Assembly (NCBI GenBank): GCA_033439795.1
Contig: JAUTDP010000014.1
Location: forward strand, 248,001 to 312,000
DNA length: 64,000 nt
From: Sordaria brevicollis
Lineage: Eukaryota > Ascomycota > Sordariomycetes > Sordariales > Sordariaceae
Reading direction: 5' to 3'
Position 1 is the stretch's first letter, and every line of letters starts with the position of its first letter. The position numbers and the translations under genes were made by a program. Positions 48,001 to 58,585 of the stretch are shown here, one piece after another. The notes beneath the pieces are model-generated. The model saw only the letters and a list, made by a program, of their open reading frames with translations, searched no databases and had not been told where the DNA came from.

Positions 48001-50631
48001 GAAGAGATCGACAAGTTTCGCAGGATGGACGAATGGACGCTCACATACCAGAACATTTGGACGACAACTGCTCTTCAATGCAAGATGCGGCTGATGAAGG
48101 CTCGTGTCATCCCTGAATCAGCCCTCGACTTTGTTCAGTACCTTCAGGATGACAACATTGATCTTGTCCGGATCAAGGCGTTTGAGTGCCTGGTTGAGCT
48201 TGGAATGATTTCCAAGCCCCCTATTCTCAAACTTCTACTCTCGTACATGAGCACCGATAGTTCGCCCTTTGTCCGCGATCGTTTGTTCAAGGTCTTTTGC
48301 CGGGGAATTGCTGCCATTGCGTTTGGCGAAAACAAAGCTTCTTCACAGGAACAAGAAGCTCATGACGATGGAGGTCTGGTCATTGACCAAGGCGACGCAG
48401 AGATTCAGCAACGCAAGCTTGACGCAGTGCGCAGGGAGGATATTACCCATGCGCTTAATGCACTCAAAGAAGAGCTGAAGGGCAACACAGAGATGCAGAT
48501 ATCCATCTGGAAAGCGTTCAACTCTCCTGTCATCGGCTTGCAGGAAAAGCGCCAACTATTGGAACTCTGCTCGGCCATGTTCGAACCGGAAGATTCGTTA
48601 CTCGTTACTATCAGGTATCCTATAGTGTGGAAGGCGACCCGTGAGCCTGTTGCCCCTCCACCCCAAGTCCTTGGATCACCGCCGAAGAAAAGGTGTCTTG
48701 TCAAATTCACGTCGGGGTACCGGACAACTCCCAGGAATAGGGATGTGCCTGCGATCGAAGCTCCACCGCCTCCAGCGCCATTACCGGCTCCGGCCTCGAC
48801 GCCATCGAGCACCCCGTCGATCATGGCTGGCAGGGTGGAAGTCAGGGTTCCTGAGAAGAAGACGATCGTCAAGTTACAGTCACGACCCTCCTTTACTGCC
48901 AAGCCAAAAGAGTCACCAGCCCCAGAGGTGCCCCCACCAGTACGGAAGGAGTCGATCGCAGTGGCCGTACCTCCTCGGCCTCCTTCTACCACCGCAACGC
49001 GCACCCCCTTGCCTGGCTCGGTTCCAAAGGAGCCTGCTCCCCCTCCACCCGTGGCTCAGCCTGTCGTCAAGCCACCTGTGCCGAAAGCAGCCTCGCCCCC
49101 TCCCCCTGCGCCTACACCAAAACCTCAGCCGCCTGCCGAAGCTCCTGCTCCAAAGCCGAGCACTCTTATCTTGAACAAGTCAAAGATCGCTAAACCGGTC
49201 ATCAAGCGCAAGAGTGATGAGACTTCTGAAGGAGCCAGTCCGAAGAAGATTATCAAGACCAACACCGACACTTTCCGGAGCGATCCCACCCGCAACAATT
49301 CCTCCAAGACAGATGCGCCCCGGAGCGAGTCTTTTAAGAAAGAGGCTCCTTCTCGGCCTGAAGCTGTCTCCAAGAGCAGTTCCTTCCGCGAATCTGCCGC
49401 ATCTCAGATACCTTCTTCGCGTGGTGTAACATCATCACCCTTCTCCGTCCGTCCCAACGCCAACGGCCGGCCGTCCAAGGTCGTCACGGTTTCGTTCAGG
49501 AAATGGGCCAAGCTGTCTGCTCGCGCCCAGCGGAGCATCGACTACGAACAGAGCCAGCGTGAGAAGCAACTACTTGCCGCCAGCGCCAGCGTTGTCGCCA
49601 CGCCCGTCCACAAGCGGTCGAGCGCCGCCGTGGGATTCATCAGCAGCGGGTCGGCGCCTTCATCCCCTAAGAGCCGGATGCAGTCGCCTGCCGGAAACAA
49701 TGGCGGGTATGGTTCTTCTAGTTCGTATGCCGACAAAGACCAGCGGAGTAAGGACCGAGAGAGGGAGAAGTTCCGGGACAAGGATCGCTACGACAGCGAC
49801 AGGGAGCGATACCGTTCCGACAGGGAAAAGGAGAGGTACAGGGAGCGGGACCGCTCACGAGAGCGCGATCGTCCTCGCGAGAAAGAACGGGACAAATATC
49901 GGGAGCGTGACCGCGACAGCGATCGCGAGCGCGTTGTCGACCGCCCTCGTGACAAATACAGGGAGAAGGGCGGAGGAGCAACCGACAGCGACAGAGGCGG
50001 CCGCACCACCGACTCTGACCGGGAACGCAACCGCAGCGACATTCGTGATCGTGATCGTACAGACCGCGAACGCGAACGCGAGAGAAGTGATCGTGATCGC
50101 GAGAGGACTGATCGCGAGCGGGAGCGCATCCGTGAGAAGTACCGCGATCGAGCAGACCGGGATAGTGATCGGGAAACTGGCGGCAGTGGACGGGAACGTG
50201 ACCGTGACCGGAGCGATATCCGCGAGCGGGATCGTGACCGTGAGCGGGACCGTGAGCGGGACAGAGACAGAGACAGGCCGTCCGGTTCATCAGGTTCAAG
50301 CCTCCTCATCAAGAAAGACCGCAAGCCACTACCTGGATCCTCAACATCTTCTGGCGATAGAGATAGAGACAGAGACAGGGATAGGGATAGAGACAGAGAG
50401 AAGGAGAGGAGACCTTTACCTTCTGGATCTGGATCTTCGGTAGACAAGGCACCGCATCCTCTCAAGGAATCTCACTCTGCTTCTGCTTCCACTGGTGCTA
50501 CAACCAATGGCGGTGGTGGTGGAGAGCCAAAGAAGAAGATTATTAAGCTCAAGCTGAAGAGTAGTGGTAGCGGACTTGGCGGTGGTGGTTCGAGTTCATC
50601 GGCGACACCCGGTGGTGGAGGATCTCGTTAG
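45025..50631 (+). CDS. taf2: TFIID subunit TAF2 with extended charged C-terminus
   Basis: Single-exon gene, 1868 aa from ATG 45025 (CAAGATGTC context, first in-frame ATG). It has the fold order of M1 aminopeptidases: N-terminal beta domain (about 25-330, from VKQEVELDINFREKSVTG), a peptidase-like domain with YEAYKVCFVEDLVHDTAVANS, and a helical-repeat C-domain to about 1210. At the place of the zinc-binding HExxH motif there is VHALASQ (about residues 445-451), so it is catalytically dead, as in known TAF2, which contacts the Initiator element in core promoters within TFIID. From about 1230 it is Pro/Ala/Lys-rich, and about 1570-1790 is an almost pure Arg/Asp/Glu stretch (DRERDRDR type), then Gly/Ser with KKKIIKLKLK. 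The tail probably is disordered and may mediate nuclear condensation or binding; that is inference. Confidence 0.95.
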   Translation: MSGLENGDLAVANMTNAPDPVTPGEPYAIVKQEVELDINFREKSVTGVCTFKIFTLVPDLEELVLDTRQCEIDVTNITVDGYKTEAQTYDPYDRMEPPSNAQIGATQHHIMKKWMGPLIPEARHQPPLVERAAQLNISVPADGSLRIRLRPEALVQDAEPKRILKLKTAKAVSDGTAGLSESNEEIVVVVPFKSKAIRDGLHFVGVEEGDLRYPHVYTRHSLEPGTASCIFPCLDDPGSRHAWVIKITCPRTLGDAFAQPLATQSSMSALLEGSRKRKAAEISSHQPLSSFTEEDKLREITVVCSGNLTGEQMHPTDERKKTMIFECSNTASRHIGFAVGPFEHVDLGAEFRTEEADEKLGSNAARVHGYCLPGRIDEVRWTCQAVVAAADYFAPEFGRYPYEAYKVCFVEDLVHDTAVANSLALCSTRLLYPEPIIDTEIEVTRTLVHALASQYMGVHIVANERSDIWLIIGLQWFMTDLFMRTICGNNWYRFHIKTLSDKLVEADVRRPSLHALGDYLHLGDFELEFMALKAPLVLYILDQRMSKIPGSTGVVRVLSQMVSAANISNMDSKATSLSFQDFRRWCEKRSQYVPDELWEQYVMCAGCPKLDIHQKFNKKNLNVDIQILQFQGPVKKSITKDEFWRELQEEIHQVYAGDVPKLFTGPFTVRIHEADGTPYEHYQLITEKDKGGTNLQIAYNTKYKRLKRTKKAMAAAANSNSDKHEIQEDDVVYFNMLGDVLTSQKDMEDWGLQDWAPEVQTKMDQESYEWIRLDANMEWLCFMKTDMQEYMYLAQLQQDRDVVAHQDAMLAFKREKRHAVHSTVETRTVMDRRYYHGVRVMALEDLAKQAHPDLNYIGMVHLILCFRKFFCKKVPIPGKEGAYNYPIAPNDFTDKGQYAIQCAIPAVLARTTDLQEKGRCSKRARHFIMEMLLFNDNSENEYSDQFYIAKLLDALTTSVIPQKEITEGYLIKNLDPYDDDDAEFKSFIEKTIEEIDKFRRMDEWTLTYQNIWTTTALQCKMRLMKARVIPESALDFVQYLQDDNIDLVRIKAFECLVELGMISKPPILKLLLSYMSTDSSPFVRDRLFKVFCRGIAAIAFGENKASSQEQEAHDDGGLVIDQGDAEIQQRKLDAVRREDITHALNALKEELKGNTEMQISIWKAFNSPVIGLQEKRQLLELCSAMFEPEDSLLVTIRYPIVWKATREPVAPPPQVLGSPPKKRCLVKFTSGYRTTPRNRDVPAIEAPPPPAPLPAPASTPSSTPSIMAGRVEVRVPEKKTIVKLQSRPSFTAKPKESPAPEVPPPVRKESIAVAVPPRPPSTTATRTPLPGSVPKEPAPPPPVAQPVVKPPVPKAASPPPPAPTPKPQPPAEAPAPKPSTLILNKSKIAKPVIKRKSDETSEGASPKKIIKTNTDTFRSDPTRNNSSKTDAPRSESFKKEAPSRPEAVSKSSSFRESAASQIPSSRGVTSSPFSVRPNANGRPSKVVTVSFRKWAKLSARAQRSIDYEQSQREKQLLAASASVVATPVHKRSSAAVGFISSGSAPSSPKSRMQSPAGNNGGYGSSSSYADKDQRSKDREREKFRDKDRYDSDRERYRSDREKERYRERDRSRERDRPREKERDKYRERDRDSDRERVVDRPRDKYREKGGGATDSDRGGRTTDSDRERNRSDIRDRDRTDRERERERSDRDRERTDRERERIREKYRDRADRDSDRETGGSGRERDRDRSDIRERDRDRERDRERDRDRDRPSGSSGSSLLIKKDRKPLPGSSTSSGDRDRDRDRDRDRDREKERRPLPSGSGSSVDKAPHPLKESHSASASTGATTNGGGGGEPKKKIIKLKLKSSGSGLGGGGSSSSATPGGGGSR

Positions 50632-51756
50632 ACGCGAGCAAGTGGTGGTGGTGGTAGTGGGAGAGCGGAAGAATGGTTGGAGAAGGTGGCGATGGAGAGG
50701 AGAAGGGTGGGACGGGGAGAGAAGAGGAAGAAGGGTTGACCTCATGTTGAAGGGAGGGGGGAGATTGGAGTGGTTGAGGCAGAGAGAGAAATGGATGCTG
50801 AACAGAAAGAATACGAGAAGAAAGGAGAAAAACGACTACTACCTCATATCAAAGTTGTCGGGAGGTATGCCTAGAAAGCATAAGCTTGGGCGAAGTATTC
50901 GGTGAGGCTAGGAAGGCCTGGATGAGTGAGCAAATTCAAGCGAGGTCTGTTCGTTTTTCTGCTCAAATCAAGGCAGATGAAGTTGTTTTTATGAGGCTGA
51001 AGTTGACGTTCTGATAGAAGAGGGGAAGAAGAAAGGAGATGGTTTTTTTGCTTAGGGTTAGCTTCTTTTCTCATCGTGGTCTCTTACTGTCTCTCTGTAT
51101 ATCATATCAAGCATATCTTAAAGAAGACTGCGGAAGAGGACGGTAGCGGATCTTCATAAATTGGCGTTAACAGTTTTTTTTTTTTTTTTTTTACAACAAA
51201 AAGAGCTCTTTTTGGGTGTCACAGGTGTTTGTTCGATCGACAGGTTTGGTTTGCTTTGCTCAGTGTTTGCATTTATTGAAGTGATCGTGGAGCAACTGGG
51301 ATGAGTTAAGTAAGGTAGCCGGTATGGCCTTTCTGATCCGTTGAAAAGTAGTCATATTGACTATCTACAAGCAAGCTTAGAAGCAAACGTGAATTTGACA
51401 AGGTTCCTTATTATCTCGTCAGAGATCTACATCGCGCTGCGTCACTACCATATGTCTAAATCTTCATATTCTTCAAGTTCCATCTCAGGCTGTCTGTCTG
51501 TCTGTCTGTCTGTCTAATAACGGGGTATCTTACTTCATAATGCGACTTTCGCAAAAAGTCATTGATCCCATGTCAATTCCCGTGGTCCATGCTATCCCAT
51601 ACCATACCAGTTCCCTTTAATACCCTTTGTCCATAGCTAACCCATCAATACCGACAGATCTTATGTCCTCAAATCATTATATCATATCCCTCCCTCATCT
51701 TCACCAATCTTTTGACTCCTTTGCTTTCCATACATGCAACAAAGTGGAAGCGATCA
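50632..51756. other. Intergenic region between convergent TAF2 and WSS1-like genes
   Basis: Shared 3' region. It holds a T-run of about 20 at 51174-51193 and a TCTG tetranucleotide repeat (about five to six units) at 51491-51515. No open frame looks like a gene. Confidence 0.55.
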
Positions 51757-53403
51757 CTAAGACCTATCCTTCACCGTCCCACAAACCTCACAACTCCACC
51801 ACTGCTTCTCCATCCTCTTACCGCAGAACGAACACATCCATGTCTCGGTGAGTAGTCTGTGGCGGGCGGCGTCGGCTTCGGCTTGCGCTTGGAGGAGGGA
51901 GCGGGCTTTGGATTTGGATTTTTCTGCGGCTTCTTTTTTGTTTTTGGTTAAGAGGTCTTTTAGTGAGCCAGAGTTTTCTGAGGTATTTGGTTCTGGTCGT
52001 GCTTCGGATCGTGATGGTCCTGGCCGTGATGATGATGATGCCTCAGTCCGGCGGGAGTGAGAGTGTGATTTTGAGTTGGAGTTGGAGCTGGATTTGGACT
52101 TTGAGCGGTGAGCAGAAGATGATTTATGAGATGAGCTATGCTTCGGATGAGAGCTTGATGATGATGGTTTGGTACGGACGGACGGAGGCGAACTGGTCAG
52201 GTCGATCACTGAGCTGCTTGGTCGTTTTGACGTGGAAGAGCTAGGCTTGGAGCTAGCAGAACTGGAAGTATTCTTCGTGCTTGATTTATTGGTAGCGGTG
52301 ACAGTTCGAGGCGGGCGTTGAGTGCCACAGGCGTCGCAACAGAGGAAACTATCGGGATTATGAAGCGTACATATCCTGCATGCCCAACCGTCGCTTGATG
52401 TTTCGTCGGATGGTTCTTCTGGAATGGTATGCGGCGGTGGAGGACGAGAAGAGACTGTGGCAGGTGGTTTGCTGTGATATGGAATAGGCGGTGGCTGTTT
52501 GGACGACGTGGTCGACGACGATCCTGCCAACGTCTTACCCTTTTCCTCCTCTTGCAAGATAGCCCCCTGACTCCCAGCCGGAAACTCGCTACTCGGCTCA
52601 ACATACCCTTCTCCAAATTTCGCCTTCTCATCCTCCTGTACGAGCTCCCATAACGCCTGGGCAATGGCCGCCTCGTTCGCCTCGTCCTCCTCGGCCTTGG
52701 AGCGAAAGCCATTCCTAGTCGCCTGCTCCTCAATCCTTCTTATCTCCTGCTCACCCAACCCTTCATCACCCGTATCCTTAACCCCACAGCCCTTCAACGT
52801 CTTATTCCTCCTCTCCACCGCTTCCACAATAACCCTCCTTATATCCTCCCCCGGCCTCGGTCTCGCCCCTCCCAACCTCTGTCCAGACCCAGCACTCTGT
52901 TGCGTCTGCACCTTCCTCCTCTCGGCCTGCTCCCTCGCCAACCGTCTCGCTTCATGCATCGGCAGTCTCCCCCTAGAAGATCCCCCAAGACGCCTTCCCT
53001 CTCCCAAAAACCCCTCCCCCGTATACCCCTTCATCACCAACCCCTCATGCTCATCCCTCAACATATTCCATAACGCATGAAACTTGCCATCATGCGGTCC
53101 ATGTACGATATGCGCCAGCTCATGCAGCATCGTATCCGTTATCTGTTCCACGGGCAGGAAAAGCGATTTGTCGCTAGGGTAGCGAAGTCTCAACAGGATC
53201 TTGGCGCCGCGGTTGATGTTGAGTCCCAAAAGGTTCTCTTGTTCAGGGTAGAACTCGCCTAGTTCGCGGACGCGCCATCCCCGGGCGCGCATGAGGGGTT
53301 TGACGAGGGAGGCGATTTTGCGGAGGAGGTGGAGGGCGGAGGAAGGGGAGGGAAGGTGGGGGAGGTGGGAGTAGGTGAGTACCAAAGGGTCTATTTCGGA
53401 CAT
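51757..53403 (-). CDS. wss1: Wss1-type DNA-protein crosslink metalloprotease
   Basis: 548 aa, one exon. Residues about 10-160 are the WLM (SprT-like) domain: active site HELAH at 94-98 followed by GPHD with the third zinc ligand at His104, the spacing of yeast Wss1. FLGEGRRLGG (132-141) and AGSGQRLGG (171-179) fit the SHP-box pattern FxGxGxxLG used by Cdc48/p97 adaptors, the first exactly; the first may instead be a conserved part of the WLM domain. Two RanBP2-type zinc fingers follow: WACRICTLHNPDSFLCCDACG at about 340-362 and WMCSFCGKRMEKQWWSCEVC near the C-terminus; such fingers bind ubiquitin or SUMO chains. The linker between them is Ser/Lys-rich. Role by family: proteolysis of proteins crosslinked to DNA, with Cdc48 and SUMO, in the nucleus. 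Confidence 0.93.
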   Translation of the reverse strand: MSEIDPLVLTYSHLPHLPSPSSALHLLRKIASLVKPLMRARGWRVRELGEFYPEQENLLGLNINRGAKILLRLRYPSDKSLFLPVEQITDTMLHELAHIVHGPHDGKFHALWNMLRDEHEGLVMKGYTGEGFLGEGRRLGGSSRGRLPMHEARRLAREQAERRKVQTQQSAGSGQRLGGARPRPGEDIRRVIVEAVERRNKTLKGCGVKDTGDEGLGEQEIRRIEEQATRNGFRSKAEEDEANEAAIAQALWELVQEDEKAKFGEGYVEPSSEFPAGSQGAILQEEEKGKTLAGSSSTTSSKQPPPIPYHSKPPATVSSRPPPPHTIPEEPSDETSSDGWACRICTLHNPDSFLCCDACGTQRPPRTVTATNKSSTKNTSSSASSKPSSSTSKRPSSSVIDLTSSPPSVRTKPSSSSSHPKHSSSHKSSSAHRSKSKSSSNSNSKSHSHSRRTEASSSSRPGPSRSEARPEPNTSENSGSLKDLLTKNKKEAAEKSKSKARSLLQAQAEADAARHRLLTETWMCSFCGKRMEKQWWSCEVCGTVKDRS

Positions 53404-55828
53404 TTTGGAGGAGGATGTGTGAGCCTTGCTCTGGTGGTGATGGTTTTGGTGTAATTCTGGGCTCGATGTTTTCTGGTCTGGGTATCACCGACGCTGAGAA
53501 TTGGTATTGCGAGGTGGGTTGGGTGAGGTTCGGGTTGACAGTTTGGGAGAAAGGAAGCAGTTTTCGACAGTGATCGTTTCACGGTCGCTTTTCCGCGACT
53601 TGCGGTAAAAAACCAGAAAACCTCTGATGAAGCATCCAGAAACTCAAATGACCTTCGATCCTTCGATTTGGTAAGCAACTTCAACGGGCAGTGTTCAGAG
53701 AAGGCGCGTCAGCTGCAATGGTTGCCTTCACATTCGAAAGGCAGTGGCGTTTGTGAATGCATGCAGTTGTTAGTGGCTACAGAAAATAAAGTTGGCCCCT
53801 GCGTTCGCTAGCTGAGCAGAATACCATTTCTTGTCAGAAGCGCACAGTGGTCGCTTGTAGCGTGAGCCCCACATTGGCTGCAACAGCACTGATGACAAAC
53901 CATTCGCACTTGCAGCCTCAAAAGTCGCAAAGACTAACGACAACGAACCGACACGACGGCAATGACAATGGAAATGAAGCTCTCACCAAACCACTCCAAC
54001 CCACACTTCGAAACGATCCCGAAAACACTTACTCGCTTCGTTTATAGTCGTTCATCCCCCTCGAAATGATCTCTGGGATCTGCCAAGTACCCAATTTCAA
54101 GCGATAAATTGACCCAAGCCGCGGCCCCTGATGTGCTGCTTTCTGCCAAACGAGCCTTTCTTTTATCCTAGTTCATGCCGAGGTACTGGATGAGATGATT
54201 CGAGGTCCTTTTCAATATTGCCGTTGTGGTACCAGAAGCTGCCGGCAATAATCGGGCAGCTGCTTGATGTCGTGATGTTTGGGTGGGATACGACCGAAGA
54301 GAGGAAACAGCAAACCTGGGCTTCCTGTAAGCCAGAGGCTTCAACCAACGAGGAACCAGAAACATGGAAACAAATCTTAGCAAGACACTTGCACAGCTGC
54401 GAGATGCGACCATTTGAATGACGGACATTGATTAAAGGTCGTTAGGACGGCGCCAATGGGGACTTTGGAGCCATTTGCCGCAGCGAATGAGAGGTCGGCG
54501 TCCCCGAGCTTGTCTGCGTTAAGCTCTCAGAAGCGCCGTTTCAGATTGACAGGCACACTTTGCTGGACGGGCACACGGGACCTCGCTTGGTAGAGTTGGA
54601 AATAGTGGCACTCCAGCACTAGGTACTGTACCGTCCACTACCGGACCCGATCAACGGCCGCTGCGGCAGGCTGTCATCGGTGGCCGATATGGTTGGCTAC
54701 TCATTAAAAGCCGTCCCCGCAAGTCGGCAACGCCACTCCCGTCTTGGTTGGCCGTGGTCAATTTTTAGCTGGCCTAGCTGGACCGTGATACCCTTGTGTC
54801 ACCCTGTAGGCCGGTGTTTCAGGGGCATCGATCTTTTCAACATCTTTCCATTCCTTCCTTGCTTGCTTCTTTCCCTTTCTGCCCTTCCACTTTTGTGTTG
54901 CGCCTCACATTGTTCTTTCCCCCCTGCATCATGTTGTACCTTTCCACTTGTGCATCCCACATCCCGTCCTTTTTTGGACTCGTCGATCATTTCTCTGGGA
55001 AAAGCGAAACCCTCTCTGACTGGAGCCTCCCAATACCGATCAATACCCCCAAGCAGTGATTCCCAAATTGCGATGTTCAACCGCATGTCGTCTTCCGAAA
55101 CGCGCTGCCCATGGGTTGGTCCACCTGTCACTTTGCGCTGTATTGCAGCTTCAGATATAGGGTCTTTTTTTTTTTCAACGTATTCATCAAAAAGGCGGGT
55201 TTTGAAGGACGACGGGCAAACAAACTTTAGACCCAGGGCAGTGGCGGCGGCGGCTCTTCAAAGTTGAACATGGTTTCAAGACACTCCACAAGCTGTTGGG
55301 TAGAGGTGATCCCCTATCCTCCCGTCTCTGTCATCTCCCGAGTCAGTTGGGGCCAAGCTCGCAGTCGGTTGGGGGATCGTCGAGCACAAGATTGGTTGCC
55401 CCTGGGAGGACCGAAAGAGACGAACAACGGAAGTACGAGAGAGAGGACCGGATGAACATGGGACGACACGAGTGTTTGCCAAGTCCGATGATCTTTTTTG
55501 ATGGTCCTCCTTTTCTTCCTTGCGCCCAACCGATAGGATACGGTCCGCACTGCCCCGCTGTTTCAACCTACGGATCTGCTTAACTGACTCCCTTCCCTTT
55601 CCCTTTTCTTCTACAGCCAGTCCCTCTGACGAAGAAAACACCACCAGCCGGCTCGTCCTCCCTCACTCTCTTTTCACTTTCGACTTAGTCGTCGAAACCC
55701 TTTCGCTCTTTTAACCAAACACAACACCAGCCCGAGAACCGCAAGTTCGTCGAGGTCGTCGTCGTCGCCCATCTCGGCCAACCACACATTCTTTTTATTT
55801 TCAGTATCTTGTCTTTCCTGTCACTACG
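53404..55828. other. Divergent intergenic region, WSS1-like and aspartic protease genes
   Basis: About 2.4 kb. Open frames (such as 54680-55267, 195 codons) are Cys/Pro/Leu-rich with no domain and are rejected. The 500 bp before 55829 are pyrimidine-rich (CCCTTTCCC, TCTTTTC runs) and suit the promoter and leader of the protease. No tRNA or repeat seen. Confidence 0.5.
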
Positions 55829-57417
55829 ATGAAGTTCCCCATCGTCGCCGCCGTTGCGGCTTCCGTTCTCTCGACAGCTGGTCTGGTCGCTGGTGATCCT
55901 CACGTCATCCAGGTTCGCGCCGAGGACCTCAAGGTCCGCAAGCATGGCGGTCATAGTTTCAAGATTGCCCAGATTTTCAACAACCGATATCAGGCAAAGG
56001 TCAAGGGCAAGGGCATCCGTGATGTCGCCAAAATCTACGAAAAGTACAACATGAAGTTCCCCGACCACCTTCGCCAGGCCCTCATCCGCGTCTTTTCCGA
56101 CCTCGGCCTCAAGATGCCCGGCAACATCCACGCCGTCACCGATGGACTCTTCCCCAACGAGACTGTTGGTAACAAGGGTGCGTCTGTCCCATTGTTCCTT
56201 GGTCCATCCCTGTACCGGACTTGCTAACATCCCTTACAGGTGAGGTCGAGGCTACCCCCGTCGAGTTCGATGTTCAGTATCTCGCCCCCGTCCAGATCGG
56301 CACCCCGCCCCAGACCGTCATGTTGAACTTTGACACCGGCTCTTCCGATCTCTGGGTGTTCAGCTCCGAGACCCCCGCCAAGCAGCGCAAGGGCCAGAAG
56401 ATCTACAACGTCACCGAGAGTAGCACTGCTGAGCGTGTTGACGGCCACGTTTGGAGGATTTCGTACGGTGATGGTAGCAGCTCATCTGGAAACGTTTACC
56501 TCGACAAGGTCAGCATTGGCGGTGTCGAGGTTGAGAAGCAGGCCATCGAGTCCGCCACCTATGTGTCCAACTCTTTCACCAACGATGCCGCTTCCTCTGG
56601 TCTCGTTGGTCTTGCCTTCGACTCCATCAACCAGGTCCACCCCCGCAAACAAAAGACCTTCTTCGGCAACGCCATCGACGACCTAGCCATGCCGTTGTTC
56701 AGTGCCAATCTCAATAAGGCCGAGCCTGGCAACTACAACTTTGGCTTCATCGACCCTACCGAATTCGTCGGCCCCATCAGCTTCGTCGAGGTCGATTCTT
56801 CCCGCGGCTTCTGGGAGTTTGAGGTCTCCGGTTTCACCCTTCCCGCCTCCAACTTCACCGAGTCCAACAACAAGACTGGTGTCTTCCAGGCCATGCCCCA
56901 CGCCGCTATTGCCGACACTGGCACCACCCTCCTCATGCTTCCCCAGCCCATCGTCGACGCTTATTACACCCAAATCGCGAAGGCCCGCAACGATAATTAC
57001 TATGGCGGTTACGTGTTCCCTTGCAACGCTGATCTCCCCGACCTTATCCTCCACATTGGTTCCTACAAGGCTCGTCTCACTGGTGATCTCATCAAGTACG
57101 CTCCCGCCGACACGGACGACTTTGCCACTTCCAGGTGGTGCTACGGCGGTCTCCAGAGTGCCCAAGGATTCCCCTTCGCTATTTACGGAGACATCTTCTT
57201 CAAGGCGCAGTTTGTTGTTTTCCAGGGTGGCGAGGTTGACAAGAACGACTGGTCCAAGGGTGCCAAGTTGGGTTTTGCTGCCAAGCCCGGCACCGAGCTC
57301 CCCAAGGAGATGACCGAGACGGTCAAGAACATTCTGCCCATCAACAATGTCACCAGCACGCTGAGCAGAGTCCGCAGACGCACCGGTGGTGCTTCTTCTC
57401 GTCGTAATGCCGAGTAA
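55829..57417 (+). CDS. Pepsin-like aspartic protease (A1 family, secreted)
   Basis: 508 aa from exons 55829-56177 and 56240-57417; the intron (56178-56239) has donor GTGCGT and branch GCTAAC, and the join gives NKGEVEAT. Residues 1-22 are a signal peptide (hydrophobic AAVAASVLSTAGLVAG). A propeptide reaches to about 115. The mature enzyme has catalytic Asp148 in FDTGSSDLWV, flap Tyr in SYGDGSSSSG and catalytic Asp342 in IADTGTTLLM. The sequence is of the endothiapepsin/aspergillopepsin type rather than vacuolar protease A, because it keeps the GHVWRISYGDGS and FWEFEVSGF motifs. It lacks an obvious membrane or GPI anchor. After the usual end of the fold (KLGFAAKPG) there is an extra basic tail of about 40 residues containing RVRRRTGG, unusual for this group. 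Role: extracellular protein digestion, probably at acid pH. Confidence 0.93.
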
Positions 57418-58585
57418 AGAGAGTTGTTGTGGACTTGTGATTGATTGATTGATTGTGTTGTTTGGGTCAGCCAGCATGTTTTTCTCCCTTTTTTGCGACG
57501 GAAATCGCGCGGATTGATTAATACCCCGAGGAAACAATCCGTGAACTTCATCATAATCCCTTAGACTTTACACTATGGGCATACCAAATACGTAGTAGAA
57601 CAGTAGTGGACGAGAATGCGGACGATGTACATATTACCAAGCAAGTTCTTAGCATGGCATAGCGGGTTACCTGCAGTTGTCCAGTTTTCCTTTTCCTTGA
57701 TGTGTTTTAGAATCACTTTACCAACAGTTGTCAATGCATGGGGCCTCTGGTTAAGGCTTGGTTGATACCCAGATTTCAGTTTAGAAGAAATGGATAGAAA
57801 ATGTTAAGATTTCATCTTAACGGACCCCGAGGCGAATATCTGAATGGTGACCGTCGTCAAGCTAGTGTAGACGTAAGACGTTAAAGGGGATGCTGGGGGT
57901 ACCGTATCCGGTTCCCGCTCCCGCACTTAACCCTAACCCTTTTGTTTCCGCTGGCGCTTCGTAACCCTTCCGCAAGACAACCACGCGCTTTCAACCCTGG
58001 ATTCTCCCACACGCGTTTCTGCGGGGAGCTTCCATCAACTTTCATCACTGGCAACCACCAAGCATCACCACTCACCTAAAATTCAGGATATCCAAAAGTC
58101 TATTGGCGTTTCTTCTTCTATTCCTCTTTTCAGCATTGTCAACAGCCTTCAGCGTCATTTTCACCAGTCACAAAATCCTGTGCGACCTAAGCGCAACGCA
58201 TTTTTGCCCCGCATCGCATCCATCACATCGCCGTCGCAAACCGTTCGCAAGGGCGTCGTCATTGCGCCCACAGCGCGGATTCACTCATTCACTCCGGCGG
58301 ATGTAAAAACCAACCCAGCGAAACCGATAGATTTCTCGCAAGTAGACTTCTGAACAAATTATTAAACAGGACATTTTTCTTCAACCAACTATCCGTCAGC
58401 GAAAACCAATCAATAATCTTCCCGACCTCACCACCAGTCACCCACCCGACCAGCAACACCTCACCTCAGCTTACCTCTCATACCTTACCACATCTCACCC
58501 CTACCATATCTCACCTCACTCTCCCAAGTATCCCCATCCAAAACCACCCACACCAAAACCAGCCAAGGGAATTTTCGAGTCCAAA
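57418..58585. other. Intergenic region upstream of CDC26
   Basis: No gene supported. A TAACCCTAACCCT motif (57928-57940), two units of the telomere repeat and also a form of the promoter telobox, lies about 650 bp upstream of the CDC26 start. The 200 bp before the start are rich in CACC and ACC runs. Confidence 0.5.

Noticed and set aside
49559..50465. Long overlapping frames (294 and 225 codons) in the 3' part of TAF2
   Set aside because: Shadows of the repetitive GAGCGGGACCG-type coding sequence; repetitive codons keep other frames open by chance.
54680..55267. 195-codon + frame between the WSS1-like and protease genes
   Set aside because: Cys/Pro/Leu-rich chance frame in a pyrimidine-rich region; no domain, no homology I can name.
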